From: CAKRJP01 sp963597615
GTDB taxonomy: Bacteria > Bacillota > Clostridia > Lachnospirales > Lachnospiraceae
DNA length: 59,471 nt
Direction: 5' to 3'
Assembly (NCBI GenBank): GCA_963597615.1
Contig: CAVBQS010000044.1
Span: forward strand, 1-59,471
In this document: positions 42,529 through 51,120 of the stretch, one piece after another
Numbering within the stretch: position 1 is the stretch's first letter
Layout: each line of letters begins with the position of its first letter
Position numbers and translations under genes: made by a program
The notes under the pieces: model-generated
Told to the model about the DNA's origin: nothing
The model's database searches: none
What the model saw: only the letters and a program-made list of their open reading frames with translations

Positions 42529-43290
42529 ATGAATTTAACTTTTCATACCTATCTAATCGTATGCCCCTTTGTGTTTTTGGCAGGTCTTGTAGATGCCATT
42601 GGAGGAGGGGGAGGACTGATTTCCCTGCCTGCCTACCTTATTGCAGGCCTTCCTACCCATGCAGCTATAGCCACCAATAAAATATCCAGCACCTGCGGAA
42701 CTTCCCTGGCTACTTATCGATTTGCAAAAGCCAAATTAATTAATGTAAAATTGGCAATACCATCGGTAATTGCAGCCATTATAGGATCCTCTATTGGAGC
42801 CAAAATTTCCATGCTGGTTCCGGAAAAGATTTTATCCTATGTGCTAATGATAATTCTTCCCATAGCAGCCTTCTTTGTTCTTAATAAAAAACTTTTCAAT
42901 GACGAAGGCGCTGAGACTGTTACTTTAGATTTTCGCACCTACTTAACAGCTTCCTTGGCTGCCTTAATCGTGGGAATTTACGATGGGTTCTACGGTCCTG
43001 GTACCGGAACCTTCCTAATTATTGCCTTTACGGTTTTTGCCAAGTTAAACATTCAAACTTCCAATGCCCAAGCTAAAATAATAAATTTAGCCACTAATGT
43101 AACTTCTCTTGTGATCTTTCTGGTAAATGGACAGGGCATTCTATCTTTAGGCATTGCAGCTGCAATCTGCAATATGGTGGGTGGCTATCTTGGAGCCGGC
43201 CTGGCCATGAAAAACGGAGCTAAAATCGTGCGACCCAGTATTATTTTCGTACTAATTCTATTGGTTTTTAAAGTCCTGGGATTTTTTTAA
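42529..43290 (+). CDS. TSUP (TauE/SafE) family transporter
   Basis: A 253-residue membrane protein with about eight helices in two repeats, of the 4-toluene sulfonate uptake permease group. The motif GLVDAIGGGGGLISLP in the first half and DGFYGPGTGTFLII in the second are typical. Relatives carry sulfite, sulfonates, sulfoacetate or thiosulfate. GGAG lies 11 nt before ATG 42529, slightly long. No sulfonate genes adjoin it, so the substrate is open. Confidence 0.9.
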   Translation: MNLTFHTYLIVCPFVFLAGLVDAIGGGGGLISLPAYLIAGLPTHAAIATNKISSTCGTSLATYRFAKAKLINVKLAIPSVIAAIIGSSIGAKISMLVPEKILSYVLMIILPIAAFFVLNKKLFNDEGAETVTLDFRTYLTASLAALIVGIYDGFYGPGTGTFLIIAFTVFAKLNIQTSNAQAKIINLATNVTSLVIFLVNGQGILSLGIAAAICNMVGGYLGAGLAMKNGAKIVRPSIIFVLILLVFKVLGFF

Positions 43291-43316
43291 TATCCAAAAG
43301 ATTTATAATTCGCTCC

Positions 43317-43360
43317 AAAAAAGCGGGAAATTCTGAATCCTCAGAATTTCCCGCTTTTTT
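43317..43360. terminator. Strong bidirectional terminator
   Basis: A 20-bp perfect stem starting with AAAAAAGCGGGAAATTCTGA, with a 4-nt loop. Serves the TSUP gene and the convergent aroE. Confidence 0.95.
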
Positions 43361-43397
43361 AACATGTGCTGTGCATATAGAACACTATTAAAATGTC

Positions 43398-44264
43398 CTA
43401 GGAAAAATATTTTTCTTTCACAATCTCCACTGGCATGTCTTCCCCAGTCCAAAGTTTGAATGATGCAGCTCCCTGGTACAAGAGCATGTACATACCATTG
43501 GCTGTTTTGCAGCCTGCTTCCTTAGCTTCTCTTAAAAATCTTGTCTCTGCTGGATTGTAGATAACATCAAATACGAACAATCCCTCATGAAGCATGCTGG
43601 TATCCGGAAGAACCGTAGCATCGGTATTTGGAGCCATTCCTACAGAGGTTCCATTTACCAAAATAGCACTGTCTGCAATAGAGGCCCGAATTAAGTCTGG
43701 ATCAGAGAAATCGTGAAGAGTAACCTTACATTCGGTTCTTTCATTTAACTGGGCTACAATAGATTCTGCTCTGTCATAGAAGTTATCCTTAACATTAAAT
43801 ACATTAATCTCTGCCACGCCGTCTAATGCTGCCTGAACTAAAATTGCGGTAGCTGCCCCGCCTGCTCCAAAGAGGGTCATCTTCTTTCCAATAATATCCA
43901 CCCCATTTTCTGCAACTGCCCGCATAAATCCAACACCGTCTGTGGTGTAAGCAGTAAGAACTCCATTATCATTAACCACTGTGTTGCAGGCTCCTGAAAT
44001 CTCTGATGCAGGAGAGACCTTATCTGCCAACTTACACATAATGTTCTTGCCCGGCATGGTAATATTCCATCCTCTGGCTCCCATAGTGCGAAGTCCTTCC
44101 ACTGCCTGAGGCATCTTATCCTCTGGTACGTCAAATGCAAGATAGGAGTAATCTAATCCCAACTGATCGCATGCCTCGTTGTGCATCTCTGGAGAAATAC
44201 TGTGAGCCACCGGGCTTCCCAGTAAGCATAATAAACCTGTGTGTCCTGTAATATGTTTTGACAT
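43398..44264 (-). CDS. aroE: Shikimate/quinate dehydrogenase family protein
   Basis: NAD(P)-dependent reductase of 288 residues on the route to aromatic amino acids. The N-terminal substrate domain has GSPVAHSISPEMHNEA and the catalytic Lys in ITMPGKN (classical enzymes read PHK or PFK). NTVV and TTDGVGF follow, then the cofactor loop FGAGGAATAI, and the C-terminal substrate-binding GMYMLLYQGAASF. It is longer than E. coli AroE (272). No other aro gene adjoins it, so a role in quinate or other cyclitol metabolism is possible. Confidence 0.9.
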   Translation of the reverse strand: MSKHITGHTGLLCLLGSPVAHSISPEMHNEACDQLGLDYSYLAFDVPEDKMPQAVEGLRTMGARGWNITMPGKNIMCKLADKVSPASEISGACNTVVNDNGVLTAYTTDGVGFMRAVAENGVDIIGKKMTLFGAGGAATAILVQAALDGVAEINVFNVKDNFYDRAESIVAQLNERTECKVTLHDFSDPDLIRASIADSAILVNGTSVGMAPNTDATVLPDTSMLHEGLFVFDVIYNPAETRFLREAKEAGCKTANGMYMLLYQGAASFKLWTGEDMPVEIVKEKYFS

Positions 44265-44300
44265 AATAAATAAATTCCTTTCCTCAAATAGCTAACTCAA

Positions 44301-44329
44301 ACTATACACGATTTAACGCGATAAAGCAA
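44301..44329 (-). promoter_or_regulatory. Promoter of aroE
   Basis: TTGCTT (44324-44329), 17-bp spacer and TATAGT (44301-44306) on the minus strand. Confidence 0.65.
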
Positions 44330-44368
44330 CACAGTGAATGATACCTTTTTGGTATATATTTTTGGACT

Positions 44369-44396
44369 TTGAAAATTTTCAGACATGGGTTATAAT
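44369..44396 (+). promoter_or_regulatory. Promoter of thrH
   Basis: TTGAAA (44369-44374), 16-bp spacer and perfect TATAAT (44391-44396). An ATACC-TTTTT-GGTAT palindrome (44341-44355) lies between the aroE and thrH promoters and could bind a regulator. Confidence 0.7.
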
Positions 44397-44457
44397 CAAA
44401 ATGTTGAGAAAAAAATTAGACGACAATTCTATATAAATTCGTCGGAATGGAGAGATT

Positions 44458-45057
44458 ATGAATATTGTTTGCTTAGATTTAGAAGGGGTACTAGTACCGG
44501 AGATTTGGATTACCTTTGCCGAGGAAAGTGGAATTCCTGAGCTTAAGAGAACCACAAGAGACGAGCCTGATTACAATAAATTAATGAAGTATCGTCTGGA
44601 TATCTTAAAGGCTCATGGCATGGGCATTAAAGAAGTCCAAGAAACCATCTCCCGCATTGATCCAATGCCTGGGGCAAAAGAATTTTTGGATGAGCTTCGG
44701 GATCTGACACAGGTACTGATCTTAAGTGATACCTTTACAGAGTTTGCCGGACCTTTGATTAAGAAGCTAGGCAATCCTACTATTTTTTGCAACTCCTTAG
44801 AGATTGCAGAGAATGGCGAGATTACAGATTTTAAGATGCGCTGTGAAAACACCAAGTATACCACTGTAAAGGCCTTGCAATCCATTGGATTCGATACCAT
44901 TGCCAGCGGCGACAGCCACAATGATCTGGGAATGATTCAAGCCAGCAAGGCAGGTTTTCTCTTTAAGAGTACCGATGCCATCAAGGCAGAGTACCCAGAA
45001 ATTCCAGCCTACGAAACCTACGACCAGCTACTATCTGCTATTAAAGCTGTTTTATAA
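44458..45057 (+). CDS. thrH: ThrH: phosphoserine phosphatase / homoserine phosphotransferase
   Basis: HAD-superfamily enzyme of 199 residues, closely matching Pseudomonas ThrH in layout: CLDLEGVLVPEIWI at the N-terminus (Asp7 nucleophile; Glu9 in place of the second Asp), TTRDEPDY, ILSDTFTEF and the C-terminal GDSHNDLGM. ThrH dephosphorylates phosphoserine and can pass the phosphate to homoserine. GGAG stands 5 nt before ATG 44458. Divergent from aroE, with its own promoter and terminator. It could give a serine branch feeding cysteine synthesis, though no direct link is shown. Confidence 0.92.
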   Translation: MNIVCLDLEGVLVPEIWITFAEESGIPELKRTTRDEPDYNKLMKYRLDILKAHGMGIKEVQETISRIDPMPGAKEFLDELRDLTQVLILSDTFTEFAGPLIKKLGNPTIFCNSLEIAENGEITDFKMRCENTKYTTVKALQSIGFDTIASGDSHNDLGMIQASKAGFLFKSTDAIKAEYPEIPAYETYDQLLSAIKAVL

Positions 45058-45098
45058 GGCCTTAATATGGACTATAAAGATTAAAAAAGTCAAGAAAA

Positions 45099-45135
45099 AA
45101 GGTGCTGTCCCATTAAGGGATGGCACCTTCTTTTT
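45099..45135. terminator. Bidirectional terminator
   Basis: AAGGTGCTGTCCC pairs with GGGATGGCACCTT (one mismatch) over a 5-nt loop, with an A run before and U run after. Confidence 0.9.
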
Positions 45136-45148
45136 ATTCTAATAGAGT

Positions 45149-46564
45149 TTAAACCTCTCCTTTTTTCATTCTCTTAAAGAAATCTTTGGTTTCTCTTACC
45201 ACAACTCCACTTAAAGCAAAGAGGGCAATCATATTTGGCAGGGCCATAAGTCCATTAAAGATATCTGCGATGGTCCACACTGCACTAACAGTCATATATG
45301 GTCCGATAAACACTGCCAGGATGTAGATCCAACGGAAGGTTTTTACCGCCCCCATATTTCCACCGGTAAGGTACTCTAAGCAGCGCTCGCTGTAATAATC
45401 CCATCCTAAAATGGTGGTGAATGCAAAGAATACCAGGCACAGCATCAAAATAAAGGCAGACAGACGTCCTGGGAATGGAAGACCATTCTGGAAAGCATAG
45501 GAAGTAACTTCTACTCCCTCTAAGCCTTCTACCTGCCAAGCTCCTGTAATAACAATAGATAGTCCTGTTAAGGTACAAATTACAATAGTATCAATAAAAG
45601 TGCCAGTCATGCTGACAAGTCCCTGACGAACCGGCTCCTTGGTCTGAGCTGCTGCAGCTGCAATTGGAGCACTACCAAGACCAGCCTCATTAGAGAAAAT
45701 ACCTCTGGCAACCCCCTTTTGCATAGCCACTAAAAAGCTTCCCACAGCACCTCCGGTAATAGCCTGAGGGGTAAAGGCCGCCACTACGATAGTCTTAAAA
45801 GCTGTTGGCACTTCTGACAGATTACAGAAAACCAAGATTAAAACAAATACTACATAAATAATTGCCATAAAAGGCACTACAATCTGGCTGACGCTGGCAA
45901 TTCGTTTTACACCACCGATCAATACAGCCGCAACACATACTGCCAATATTAAGGAGGCAATTACTACTGCCCAAGAATACTCTCCCACAAAAAGATTAAC
46001 GGTATGGGCATTGTTTGGGTCAAAGAAATTATGAACGGCACTGGCGATACCATTTACCTGACTGAAGGTACCAATTCCAAAAAGGCCTACACAAACTCCG
46101 AAGAAAGCAAAAATCTTTGCAAGCCAGGTCCATTTTTTTCCCATTCCCTGCTCAATGTAATAGAAAGGTCCGCCAAGACTGTGTCCATCCTCTGCCACTA
46201 CGCGGTACTTAACTGCCAAAAGTCCCTCGGAAAATTTGGTTGCCATTCCAAGAAAGGCTGCAAGGATCATCCAAAATAAGGCTCCCGGTCCTCCAGCACA
46301 TACAGCTGTAGCAACACCTACAATGTTACCAGTTCCAATTGTGGCACTTAAGGCTGTACAAAGAGCTGAGAAACTGGAGATTTCTCCCTCTCCTCCTTCT
46401 TCATTCATTACCATCCATTTCAAGGCCAAAGGTAGCTTTCGCACCTGTAAAACGCCCAAACGAAGGGTTAGAAGAAGGCCTCCTGCCATAATCAGTACCA
46501 TTAGCGGCACGCCCCAAACAAAGTCGTCGATGGTTCCTAATAGGTTGTTAATTGTGTTCCACAT
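45149..46564 (-). CDS. alsT: Na+/alanine (glycine) symporter, AGCS family
   Basis: Sodium-coupled amino acid symporter with about 10-11 helices, 471 residues. Family segments seen are ATIGTGNIVGVATAVCAGGPGA, EQGMGKKWTWLAK and FSNEAGLGSAPIAAAAA. GGAGAGG lies 8 nt before ATG 46564. A tandem glycine riboswitch fills the leader, so glycine is a likely substrate or signal. In relatives of this arrangement the transporter is thought to export or import glycine when levels change. Confidence 0.95.
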   Translation of the reverse strand: MWNTINNLLGTIDDFVWGVPLMVLIMAGGLLLTLRLGVLQVRKLPLALKWMVMNEEGGEGEISSFSALCTALSATIGTGNIVGVATAVCAGGPGALFWMILAAFLGMATKFSEGLLAVKYRVVAEDGHSLGGPFYYIEQGMGKKWTWLAKIFAFFGVCVGLFGIGTFSQVNGIASAVHNFFDPNNAHTVNLFVGEYSWAVVIASLILAVCVAAVLIGGVKRIASVSQIVVPFMAIIYVVFVLILVFCNLSEVPTAFKTIVVAAFTPQAITGGAVGSFLVAMQKGVARGIFSNEAGLGSAPIAAAAAQTKEPVRQGLVSMTGTFIDTIVICTLTGLSIVITGAWQVEGLEGVEVTSYAFQNGLPFPGRLSAFILMLCLVFFAFTTILGWDYYSERCLEYLTGGNMGAVKTFRWIYILAVFIGPYMTVSAVWTIADIFNGLMALPNMIALFALSGVVVRETKDFFKRMKKGEV

Positions 46565-46661
46565 GTTCTTTTCCTCTCCTATATATAATTTTCATATAAG
46601 GATGCAAAATTCCGGTGGAGATAGTTGGATAATTAGATAAGATACTTTAAGAATTGTAATA

Positions 46662-46860
46662 TCTTCTCTGTCCATTTGCCTGAGAGATTCCCATAGACGA
46701 TTCAGATCCCGCCTATAAGTTGCACCTTCGGCCCCCGACTTTTTAATCCGGGTGTCTCCAGAGAGTCGATCCATTTGCAGTTGCACCGGGCCTGCCGGCA
46801 CCTGAGAGTGTTACTCCTTCGGTAGATGTGATCCATCGTTTTCCTGCAAACTTCATCTCG
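46662..46860 (-). promoter_or_regulatory. Tandem glycine riboswitch
   Basis: On the minus strand two glycine aptamers follow each other. The first contains CCGAAGGAGTAA and CTCTCAGG (about 46800-46825), ending in CTCTCTGGAGA. The second contains CCGAAGGTGCAAC (about 46718-46732) and AATCTCTCAGGCAAA with GGACAGAG (about 46667-46690). Spacing and motifs match the gcvT-type tandem class. No clear terminator hairpin lies between the aptamer and the start codon, so the expression platform may act on translation. Confidence 0.93.
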
Positions 46861-46904
46861 AAAATTGCTCCAAAGCTGTGCTTTTTGATACACAACCTTT
46901 TTCT

Positions 46905-46933
46905 ACTATACTTTGTGCTGGCATATATTGCAA
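46905..46933 (-). promoter_or_regulatory. Promoter of the riboswitch-alsT transcript
   Basis: TTGCAA (46928-46933), 17-bp spacer and TATAGT (46905-46910) on the minus strand. Confidence 0.75.
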
Positions 46934-46981
46934 GAAAAATTTCATTCTTTTAGCACAATAACGTAAAAAAGTGCAAAATGC

Positions 46982-47020
46982 AAAAAGAAACCCATGAGCT
47001 TTCGCCCAAGGGTTCCCTTT
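46982..47020 (-). terminator. Terminator of the YhgE/Pip gene
   Basis: A two-part stem (GGGAACCC / GGGTTTC and TGGGC / GCTCA) capped by a GAAA tetraloop, followed by UCUUUUU on the minus strand. Confidence 0.85.
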
Positions 47021-47048
47021 ATTTACCTTTTACATCGTCATCGATCGA

Positions 47049-50000
47049 TTAAGCCAATCCATGCTCTTCAAGGAAATCGTATGCACATTTCTTGCCATGC
47101 TCAATTCTTCTTGTTCTGTAGTGGAACAATAAAATTGTAAGAAGTGTAAATACTACGATAATTGCAATCATAACTACTACAGTCTCAGTAATGTTTCCTG
47201 CTCCACAAATTGCTTTACGGAAACCATCTACTACATAAGTAAATGGAACATATTTATGTAAGGCATTTGCTAAGTTTCCAGAAATCTCTACTGGGTAGGT
47301 TCCTGCGGATCCTGCCAACTGAAGTACCATAAATACTAACATTAAGAAACTTCCTACCTTACCTAAGGCTACATTTGCGAAATACTGCATAGACATAAAT
47401 GCCAAACATGATAAGCATGCTACAAATAATTCTTTTCCAAAGTCTGCTGGATTAAATCCTAAGGTTACATGTGCAACTCCTACCACAATGAGTCCCATAA
47501 GAACTGCTGCCGGGTAAGCTACACTTGCTTTGCTGAGCCACCAGCTGAAAGAATTCTTTAACTTTCCTTTGTATTTTGTAAGTGGGTACAATAAGCAGAA
47601 TGCCAACGCTCCTACCCAAAGTCCTACACACATCATATATGCGCTCATGGCTGAACCATTATTGCTAACTTCAGTTACCTGTGTCTCCTCCGCCTTAACT
47701 GGGGCTGAAAACATATCTAATGTCTTATCTGTTGCTGTATTATCAGCTACTGTGTCTGCACCTTCCTGTAATGCATCCTTTAAAGTAACAGATCCATCTT
47801 TTAAGGTTGTAAGTCCCTCGCCTAAAGTTACGGATCCATCTGCTAACTGCTGTGCACCACTTTGAATCTGTCCTGCACCGCTTGTAAGCTGTTGGGAACC
47901 GCTATTTAAAGTATCGTTATTTGCTACCAACTGGTTGGTACCTGAAACTAAAGTAGAAGCTCCTTCGTCTAACTGGTTAACTCCTGATACTGCAGAAGCT
48001 GTTCCTGCCTTTAAGGTCTGGGTTCCTGCTGCCAATGTAGTTGCTCCTGCATCTAACTGGTAAACACCATCACCTAAGGTTCCTGCTCCTGATGCTAAGG
48101 TTCCTGCTCCTGATGCCAACTGGCTTGCTCCTGCTGTCAGCTGATACTCATTTGCATACTGGCCGTCTTCTAACTTTTCACCTGAAAGTTGATCAAATCC
48201 AGCAATTAAAGTCTTCATACCTGTTGCTGCAGCTGGGAAAGCGCTTGTACTGCTCTTAAGAGAAGTTATTCCTGCTCCAAGAGTGTTTGCCCCTGTGCTT
48301 AAGGTATCAGCTCCTGCACTAAGAGTTGCCAAACCTGTACTAAGGGTTGCTGCTCCTGTGCTTAGTTCTTTAGTCCCTGCACTTAAGGTATTTGCTCCTT
48401 CGCTAAGAGTTTTAGTTCCTGCACTTAAGGTGTTTGCTCCTGTACTAAGTGACTTGGTTCCTGCACTTAAAGTATTTGCTCCTTCGCTAAGGGTTTTGGT
48501 TCCTGCACTTAAAGTGTTTGCTCCCACACTAAGTTGCTCTTCTGCTACACTAAGCTTAGTAGTTCCTACATTAAGTGTAGCAGTACCTGTTTTCAAAGCT
48601 GTTACATTATCAGTCACAGTAGTATCCAGCTCATTTTTAAGCCCTGCTGCATATTGATTTGCCGCATAAGCTGCCAATGTCAACTGAGTTTTCAAGCTCT
48701 GCTTTTCAGATCCCTGATCTGCGTTTTCAGATACTGCACTCAAGTTGATGGATGATTCACTTAAACCAGATGCTGCACCCTTTAAGTTATTAGAGCTTTG
48801 GTTTAATACCTCAATTTCCTCGCTAATATCGGCAGAATTAGAAGTTGTTGTAAGGTCCAATCCTGATACTGACTGTACCTGTTCTGTAGTTTCTAAGCTC
48901 ATTCCGTTTAAGGTATCTAAAGAAGCCTGTAAAGAAGCAATTGCTTCATCGGAAAGTTCTCCACTGTCTATTGCACTTTGAATAGCAGCTTTTGCTGTCT
49001 CAACTGCACTATTGGCGTTCTCCACTTTCTGATTATTCTGATCTACTGTACTGTTTATTGCATCCGCCTGAGAATTAATGCTAGCTGTTGCCTCAGAAAT
49101 TTTTGTATTGTTTTCTGCTGCTACTGCATTTACCTCATCAGCTGCACTGCTAAGCTTTGCATTGGCGCTCTCCATAGCGCTGGAAGCGCTCATTGCCTGC
49201 TCTGATGCCTGACTTGCATTCGTAGAGGCGTTAGATGCCTGTTCTGCTCCTTGGCTTACTGTAGCAGTCTCTGCAGAATCATTTGGCAATTGCTTTATTA
49301 ATTCTTGAAGATTGGCAGTATAGTCACTAATTGTTCCTGCTGTAGTTGATAAGGCTCCAACACCTGTCTGAAGTTTACCTACTCCTGCATCTACTGTTTT
49401 TGCTCCTTCTGCCAACTGTTTTGCACTACTTGAGGCTGTGCTTAAGTTTTCTGCTAAACTTGCTGCTCCTATATCTGCCTTTGTAGCTCCTTCTGCTAAA
49501 GAAGCTGCTCCTGCATCTACTGTTGCTGCTCCTGTTGCTAAAGAAGCTGCTCCTGCATCTACCGTTGCTGCTCCTTCTGCTAAGCTTGCTGCTCCTGCAT
49601 TTGCTGTCTTTGCTCCTTCTGCTAAGCTTGCTGCTCCTGCTACTAAGGAAGAACTATTTTCACTTCCTACATTTACAGCTGTGTCAAGCTGAGTGATACC
49701 TGCAAATACCTGATCTAACTTTGTAAGTCCTTCTAACTGGTTTACGCCGGCATGTAACTGGTCTACACCACCAATGTAAGTATTCAGTCCTGTACTTAAA
49801 GTACTTGCTCCGCTACTTAAACTTTGGGTTCCTGCTGTTAAAGTTGGAACTGCACTTGCCAACTGACTGGTTCCGCTCTTTAAAGAAGCGGTTCCATCAA
49901 CTAACTGGCCTGCACCATCATCTAACTGGGTGGATCCTGCTGCTAACTGGTTGGTTCCGCTCTTTAACTGAGAAGCTCCGCTATCAACCTGGGCTACACC

Positions 50001-50693
50001 GTCGGTGTAGGTCTTAAGTCCTGTGGTTAATGTCTGAGAGCCATCTTTAAAGGTAAGGGTTGAATCTGCCAATACCTGTAAATTCTCACTAATGGTATCA
50101 TTTCCTTCAATGAGCTGATCGGTTCCATCTTCGATTTCACCTGCACCGTCAGCTGCCTCCTGCATACCATCTCCTGCATCTGCAATAGATGTAAACACTT
50201 CATCTGCATAGGTTCTTACGATTTCCTCTGCAAGAGTATCCTTAATCTTGGTAATTGCTGAAGTGGATAACTTCGATGCAATGTAATTGGTACCCGGATT
50301 AGTCTCATAATTTAAAACCATCTGTGCCGGGGTGTCATCCATTACTGTTGAAGCATTCTCAGAGAAATTCTCTGGAATGGTGATTACCATATAGTAGGTT
50401 CCATCTCCAATACCACTCTTGGCCTCATCTGCATCCACAAAGTGGAAATCCAGTTCTGTGTTATCCTTTAGGTTGTCTACCAGGTCATCTCCTACCTGAA
50501 GTGTCTTACCGTTGTAAGTCACTGCCTTGTCCTGGTTAACCACCGCTACCGGTAGCTTGGAAAGCTCACCATAGGGATCCCACATGGATGCCAAAAATGT
50601 GCACGTATATATCGACGGAATCAATATAATGGCGATCAGTACTACAATCATAATGGGACTTTTCAATAAATTCTTCCATTCATTCTTAAGCAT
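47049..50693 (-). CDS. YhgE/Pip-family giant membrane protein with xxxLxxG heptad repeats
   Basis: A 1214-residue protein. The N-terminal helix (about 14-36) is followed by the conserved YhgE domain with PVAVVNQDKAV and TYYMVITIPENFSENA. From about residue 165 to 1000 stand many heptad repeats of the form xxxLxxG (for example TLSAGTK, SLAEGAK), partly arranged as 14-residue units. The middle (about 480-660) is Ala/Ser/Gln rich and probably coiled coil. The C-terminal 250 residues carry about five helices of an ABC-2-like permease. Relatives act as phage receptors (Pip) or in secretion/ESX-like export. AAGGAGG precedes the ATG. The divergent TetR gene is the likely regulator. Confidence 0.92.
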   Translation of the reverse strand: MLKNEWKNLLKSPIMIVVLIAIILIPSIYTCTFLASMWDPYGELSKLPVAVVNQDKAVTYNGKTLQVGDDLVDNLKDNTELDFHFVDADEAKSGIGDGTYYMVITIPENFSENASTVMDDTPAQMVLNYETNPGTNYIASKLSTSAITKIKDTLAEEIVRTYADEVFTSIADAGDGMQEAADGAGEIEDGTDQLIEGNDTISENLQVLADSTLTFKDGSQTLTTGLKTYTDGVAQVDSGASQLKSGTNQLAAGSTQLDDGAGQLVDGTASLKSGTSQLASAVPTLTAGTQSLSSGASTLSTGLNTYIGGVDQLHAGVNQLEGLTKLDQVFAGITQLDTAVNVGSENSSSLVAGAASLAEGAKTANAGAASLAEGAATVDAGAASLATGAATVDAGAASLAEGATKADIGAASLAENLSTASSSAKQLAEGAKTVDAGVGKLQTGVGALSTTAGTISDYTANLQELIKQLPNDSAETATVSQGAEQASNASTNASQASEQAMSASSAMESANAKLSSAADEVNAVAAENNTKISEATASINSQADAINSTVDQNNQKVENANSAVETAKAAIQSAIDSGELSDEAIASLQASLDTLNGMSLETTEQVQSVSGLDLTTTSNSADISEEIEVLNQSSNNLKGAASGLSESSINLSAVSENADQGSEKQSLKTQLTLAAYAANQYAAGLKNELDTTVTDNVTALKTGTATLNVGTTKLSVAEEQLSVGANTLSAGTKTLSEGANTLSAGTKSLSTGANTLSAGTKTLSEGANTLSAGTKELSTGAATLSTGLATLSAGADTLSTGANTLGAGITSLKSSTSAFPAAATGMKTLIAGFDQLSGEKLEDGQYANEYQLTAGASQLASGAGTLASGAGTLGDGVYQLDAGATTLAAGTQTLKAGTASAVSGVNQLDEGASTLVSGTNQLVANNDTLNSGSQQLTSGAGQIQSGAQQLADGSVTLGEGLTTLKDGSVTLKDALQEGADTVADNTATDKTLDMFSAPVKAEETQVTEVSNNGSAMSAYMMCVGLWVGALAFCLLYPLTKYKGKLKNSFSWWLSKASVAYPAAVLMGLIVVGVAHVTLGFNPADFGKELFVACLSCLAFMSMQYFANVALGKVGSFLMLVFMVLQLAGSAGTYPVEISGNLANALHKYVPFTYVVDGFRKAICGAGNITETVVVMIAIIVVFTLLTILLFHYRTRRIEHGKKCAYDFLEEHGLA
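48376..48543 (-). repeat. 42-bp tandem repeats inside the YhgE/Pip gene
   Basis: CCTGCACTTAA recurs at 48376, 48418, 48460 and 48502, exactly 42 bp apart, with nearly identical bases between. They encode 14-residue units alternating TLSEGAN/SLSTGAN and TLSAGTK. The near-identity at the DNA level suggests recent slippage or recombination. Confidence 0.85.
49498..49644 (-). repeat. Second block of 42-bp repeats inside the YhgE/Pip gene
   Basis: Units starting at 49498, 49540, 49582 and 49624 share GCTGCTCCTGC and encode AGAASLA(E/T)GA(A/K)T(V/A)-type units. They are unlike the other block at DNA level, so the two expanded separately. Confidence 0.8.
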
Positions 50694-50811
50694 TGTGCTT
50701 CATCCTCCTTCTTGTTTATTTGTGTCTATTTCACAAATGCTGATGATAACTTATTTATTGATTAAAGCTGCTCTTGCATACTGTTTTCTATATTCAATTG
50801 TATAGCTTTAT

Positions 50812-50881
50812 GCAACGCTGTGTTGAATTATAAATATTTTCTAAAATAAAAGAAAATTATTTATTAAGCAACATTGTGTTG
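50812..50881. promoter_or_regulatory. Paired palindromes and -10 box of the YhgE/Pip gene
   Basis: GCAACGCTGTGTTG (50812-50825) and GCAACATTGTGTTG (50868-50881) are two copies of one dyad (CAACA-TTG-TGTTG), 56 bp apart. A minus-strand TATAAT (50827-50832) lies between them, next to the first. This is the layout expected for TetR-type operators. The rest of 50694-51120 is AT-rich, with a further dyad TCGACA/TGTCGA at 50960-50986. Confidence 0.6.
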
Positions 50882-51120
50882 TTTTTTCAAGCCATGTGTA
50901 TTATACTAAAAGAAATTGTAAAATACAAACATCAATGTCAAGGTGTCCTGTTCAAAACTCGACACAATATAAGTTTTATGTCGAATAGCATACAAAAAAA
51001 AACAATCTTCTTTTTGGATCACATGTAAAAAAATAACCAGGTTTTGACCTATAAACAGGATATTAAACTGTTGGATAAAGAAGACAAGAATGGAAAAACA
51101 GAGAAAAAGAAAGGAACTAG

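Noticed and set aside
48283..48657. Plus-strand ORF of 124 codons opposite the YhgE/Pip gene
   Set aside because: It is a shadow of the repeat region: its Val/Pro/Ala pattern simply mirrors the heptad repeats, and it lacks a ribosome site.
48376..49644. CRISPR-like regular repeats
   Set aside because: The 42-bp units are contiguous, have no spacers and are coding repeats of one protein.
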